Source: Rhizoclosmatium globosum (Eukaryota; Chytridiomycota; Chytridiomycetes; Chytridiales; Chytriomycetaceae). Taken from it: 18,366 bases of DNA. Positions 16,763 through 18,366 of the stretch are shown here, one piece after another (position 1 is the stretch's first letter; the number at the start of each line of letters is the position of its first letter). The position numbers and the translations under genes were made by a program. Where the stretch lies: contig MCGO01000399.1 of the NCBI GenBank assembly GCA_002104985.1, forward strand, positions 1-18,366. The letters run 5' to 3'. The notes under the pieces were generated by a model. It worked only from the letters and a program-made list of their open reading frames with translations. It was not told the origin of the DNA and did not search any database.

Positions 16763-18366
16763 ATGCTCGCGCTTCTTTCCCGCATCAGTCCACGCACAAG
16801 ACACGTGCGCTCTGCCGCAACTTTGACACTTGGGATCCGACGAGAAGACAAGAACCAGGTGAGTTTCCTGACAGGCCTGGGTTGACCGCTTTCTTACTCC
16901 AATCCAATTCAACAAACAACAACAAACAAACAAAAAGTGGGAGCGCAGAGTTCCGCTTCTTCCGGACCACGTCGAGCGCCTCGTTCAAGACTTGGGCGCT
17001 ACTGTTCTTGTCCAGCCCTCGATGAAGCGTGTTGTTCCTGATGACAAGTTTGAGGAGGTTTGCCCTTGTCTTCCTCTGGTTAGCCGAGTAGTTGCTTATT
17101 AAGCTTTCTTAGGCTGGGGCGGTGCTGCAGGAAGACCTGTCTCAGCAGACATCATCGTTGGTGTCAAGGAAGTGCCCATCAACGACCTGATCCCTGACAA
17201 GACATACCTCTTCTTCTCACACACTTACAAGGGCCAGAAGTATAACATGCCTATGCTCAAGGCAATCATGGACAAGGTGCGTTGCTTACATACTGAATGC
17301 ACTCGGATCCCGTCGGAACAAACGAACCCTTGGACCCCCAATCTCCACATTTGCTAGCGGTGGCGTCGTAACACAAAAAGACTAATTCACAGTTTTAACA
17401 GAAAATTCGTTTAATTGACTACGAACTCATGAAGACGCGCAAGGAAAGCGTCTGTCCAGTTCTCCCGTTTCGCTGGTTATGCAGGTTTCCTTGATGGCCT
17501 GAACGGTCTCGGCCACAAACTCCTTTCCCAAGGTTACGGTTCTCCATTCCTTGCATGTGGATTGTCTTACATGTACCGTTGCCTTGCTGATGCCCGTCTT
17601 GACCTTGTTCGTACTGGTCAAGTCATTATGGACGATGGTCTCCCACGTCAATTCGGACCAATGGTCTTTGTTTACCGGAAACGGAAACGTTACCAAAGGT
17701 GCCTCAAAATGTTCAAGTGTCTACCACATGAATGGGTGAAACCTCAGGATCTTCCAGCACTCCTTGCAAACAAAGACTATGACAACAAGAAGGTCTATGG
17801 AGTGAGAGTTGATATGCAGGATTACATTGTTCGTAAAGATGGAGGTGCATTCAGCAGACAAGAGTACTTGTCAAACCCAGAGCTTTATGAATCTGTCTTC
17901 CACGAGCGTATTGCTCCATACGCATCCTTTATTTCAAACGGAATCTTTTGGGATGAGAGATACCCTCGTCTTTTGACTAAGGAACAGGCTAAGGAGTTGG
18001 CTGTTCAAGGCAGATTGAGGCTTTTGCAATTGGCTGATATTAGTTGTGATATTGGGGTAACACATCTATTACTTTCGGCGCGGCGCCCTCAACGTTCTAA
18101 TTGTATCATTTGTAGGATTCCTTCGAATTTATGTCTCACTCAACAACCATTGATTCGCCATCTTTCACATACGACCCTTTCACTGGTAACACCAACTGGT
18201 ATCCACGCGAAAGGAATCTCTGTCATGTCTATCGACAACTTGCCCACTGAGATGCCACTTGAAGCGAGTGAATACTTGGCGATGCCTTGTTCAAAAGTGA
18301 AGCATCTTGTTCAAGGCAACTTTGAGCACCCTGTTGTTAAGGGAGCCATGATTACTGGAAATGATG
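16763..18366 (+). CDS. AASS: lysine-ketoglutarate reductase (alpha-aminoadipic semialdehyde synthase type), frame-broken and cut by window end
   Basis: Mitochondrial lysine catabolism: condenses lysine with 2-oxoglutarate to saccharopine. Exons by homology: 16763-16858, 16938-17057, 17113-17276, 17402-18056 and 18116-end. The N-terminus (MLALLSRISPRTRHVRSAATL) has four Arg, one His and no acidic residue, a good mitochondrial presequence. Family segments: GIRREDKNQWERRVPLLP, AGAVLQEDLS, TYLFFSHTYKGQ, IRLIDYELM, RFAGYAGFLDGLNGLG, FTGNGNVTKGAS, HERIAPYASFISNGIFWDERYPRLLT and MSIDNLPTEMPLEASE. The frame breaks at about 17145, 17434, 17454, 17670, 17709 and 18194. Four look like single missing bases; two are +1 or -2. 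No in-frame nonsense codons lie between breaks. The window ends near GAMITGND, where the saccharopine dehydrogenase half would begin in bifunctional enzymes, so fusion cannot be judged. Confidence 0.85.

Noticed and set aside
18261..18270. GAAGCGAGTG, the complement of part of the hut word CCACTCGCTTC
   Set aside because: It lies in conserved coding sequence (EASE of the lysine gene), explained by the protein, and is only ten bases.
16763..18366. Programmed frameshifting to explain the lysine-gene frame breaks
   Set aside because: Too many sites, at differing contexts, with no shared slippery sequence; error or decay is simpler.

Overview
The window is eukaryotic nuclear DNA: every substantial gene is interrupted by short GT-AG introns (about 45-125 nt), there are AATAAA polyadenylation signals just after stop codons, and gene density is high. 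The combination of short introns, a fungal-type D-glycerate 3-kinase, an NBR1/p62-like autophagy receptor, an SLC41-type magnesium carrier and a full histidine-degradation set suggests an early-diverging fungus (chytrid-like) or a related unicellular opisthokont. That placement is inference. No RNA gene, transposon or CRISPR array was recognised.

Layout, left to right: a truncated D-glycerate 3-kinase gene (-, 1-464); a 710-base stretch with one doubtful small ORF; a six-exon MATE transporter (+, 1176-2930); a five-exon NBR1/p62-like receptor with six ZZ zinc fingers (-, 3185-7189); a five-exon SLC41/MgtE magnesium carrier (-, 7337-8999). Then comes a complete histidine-utilisation cluster: histidine ammonia-lyase (-), imidazolonepropionase (-), formimidoylglutamase (+) and urocanate hydratase (+), 9237-16583. 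The window ends inside a mitochondrial lysine-ketoglutarate reductase gene (+, 16763-18366).

The four hut genes encode histidine -> urocanate -> imidazolonepropionate -> N-formimidoylglutamate -> glutamate + formamide. They form two diverging pairs around an 84-bp bidirectional promoter. The three hut intergenic regions share exact words: CCACTCGCTTCT three times, a 17-mer shared by the lyase and urocanase upstream regions, TTCCGAATCTCCC in two regions, and TCGCTTCTGTGT in the central promoter. This looks like a locus-specific regulon. Lysine catabolism next door, also glutamate-yielding, extends it into an amino-acid catabolism block.

Two other points stand out. The receptor carries three tandem ZZ pairs, a histidine-spaced heptad repeat, a His-rich tract, a C-terminal UBA and candidate LC3-interacting motifs, but no visible four-tryptophan domain. 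Also, at least seven frame breaks lie in the last 2.7 kb (one in urocanase, six in the lysine gene) and none in the genes to the left. They sit in or beside short base runs and there are no in-frame nonsense codons, which points to uncorrected sequence errors rather than decay, though this cannot be settled here.
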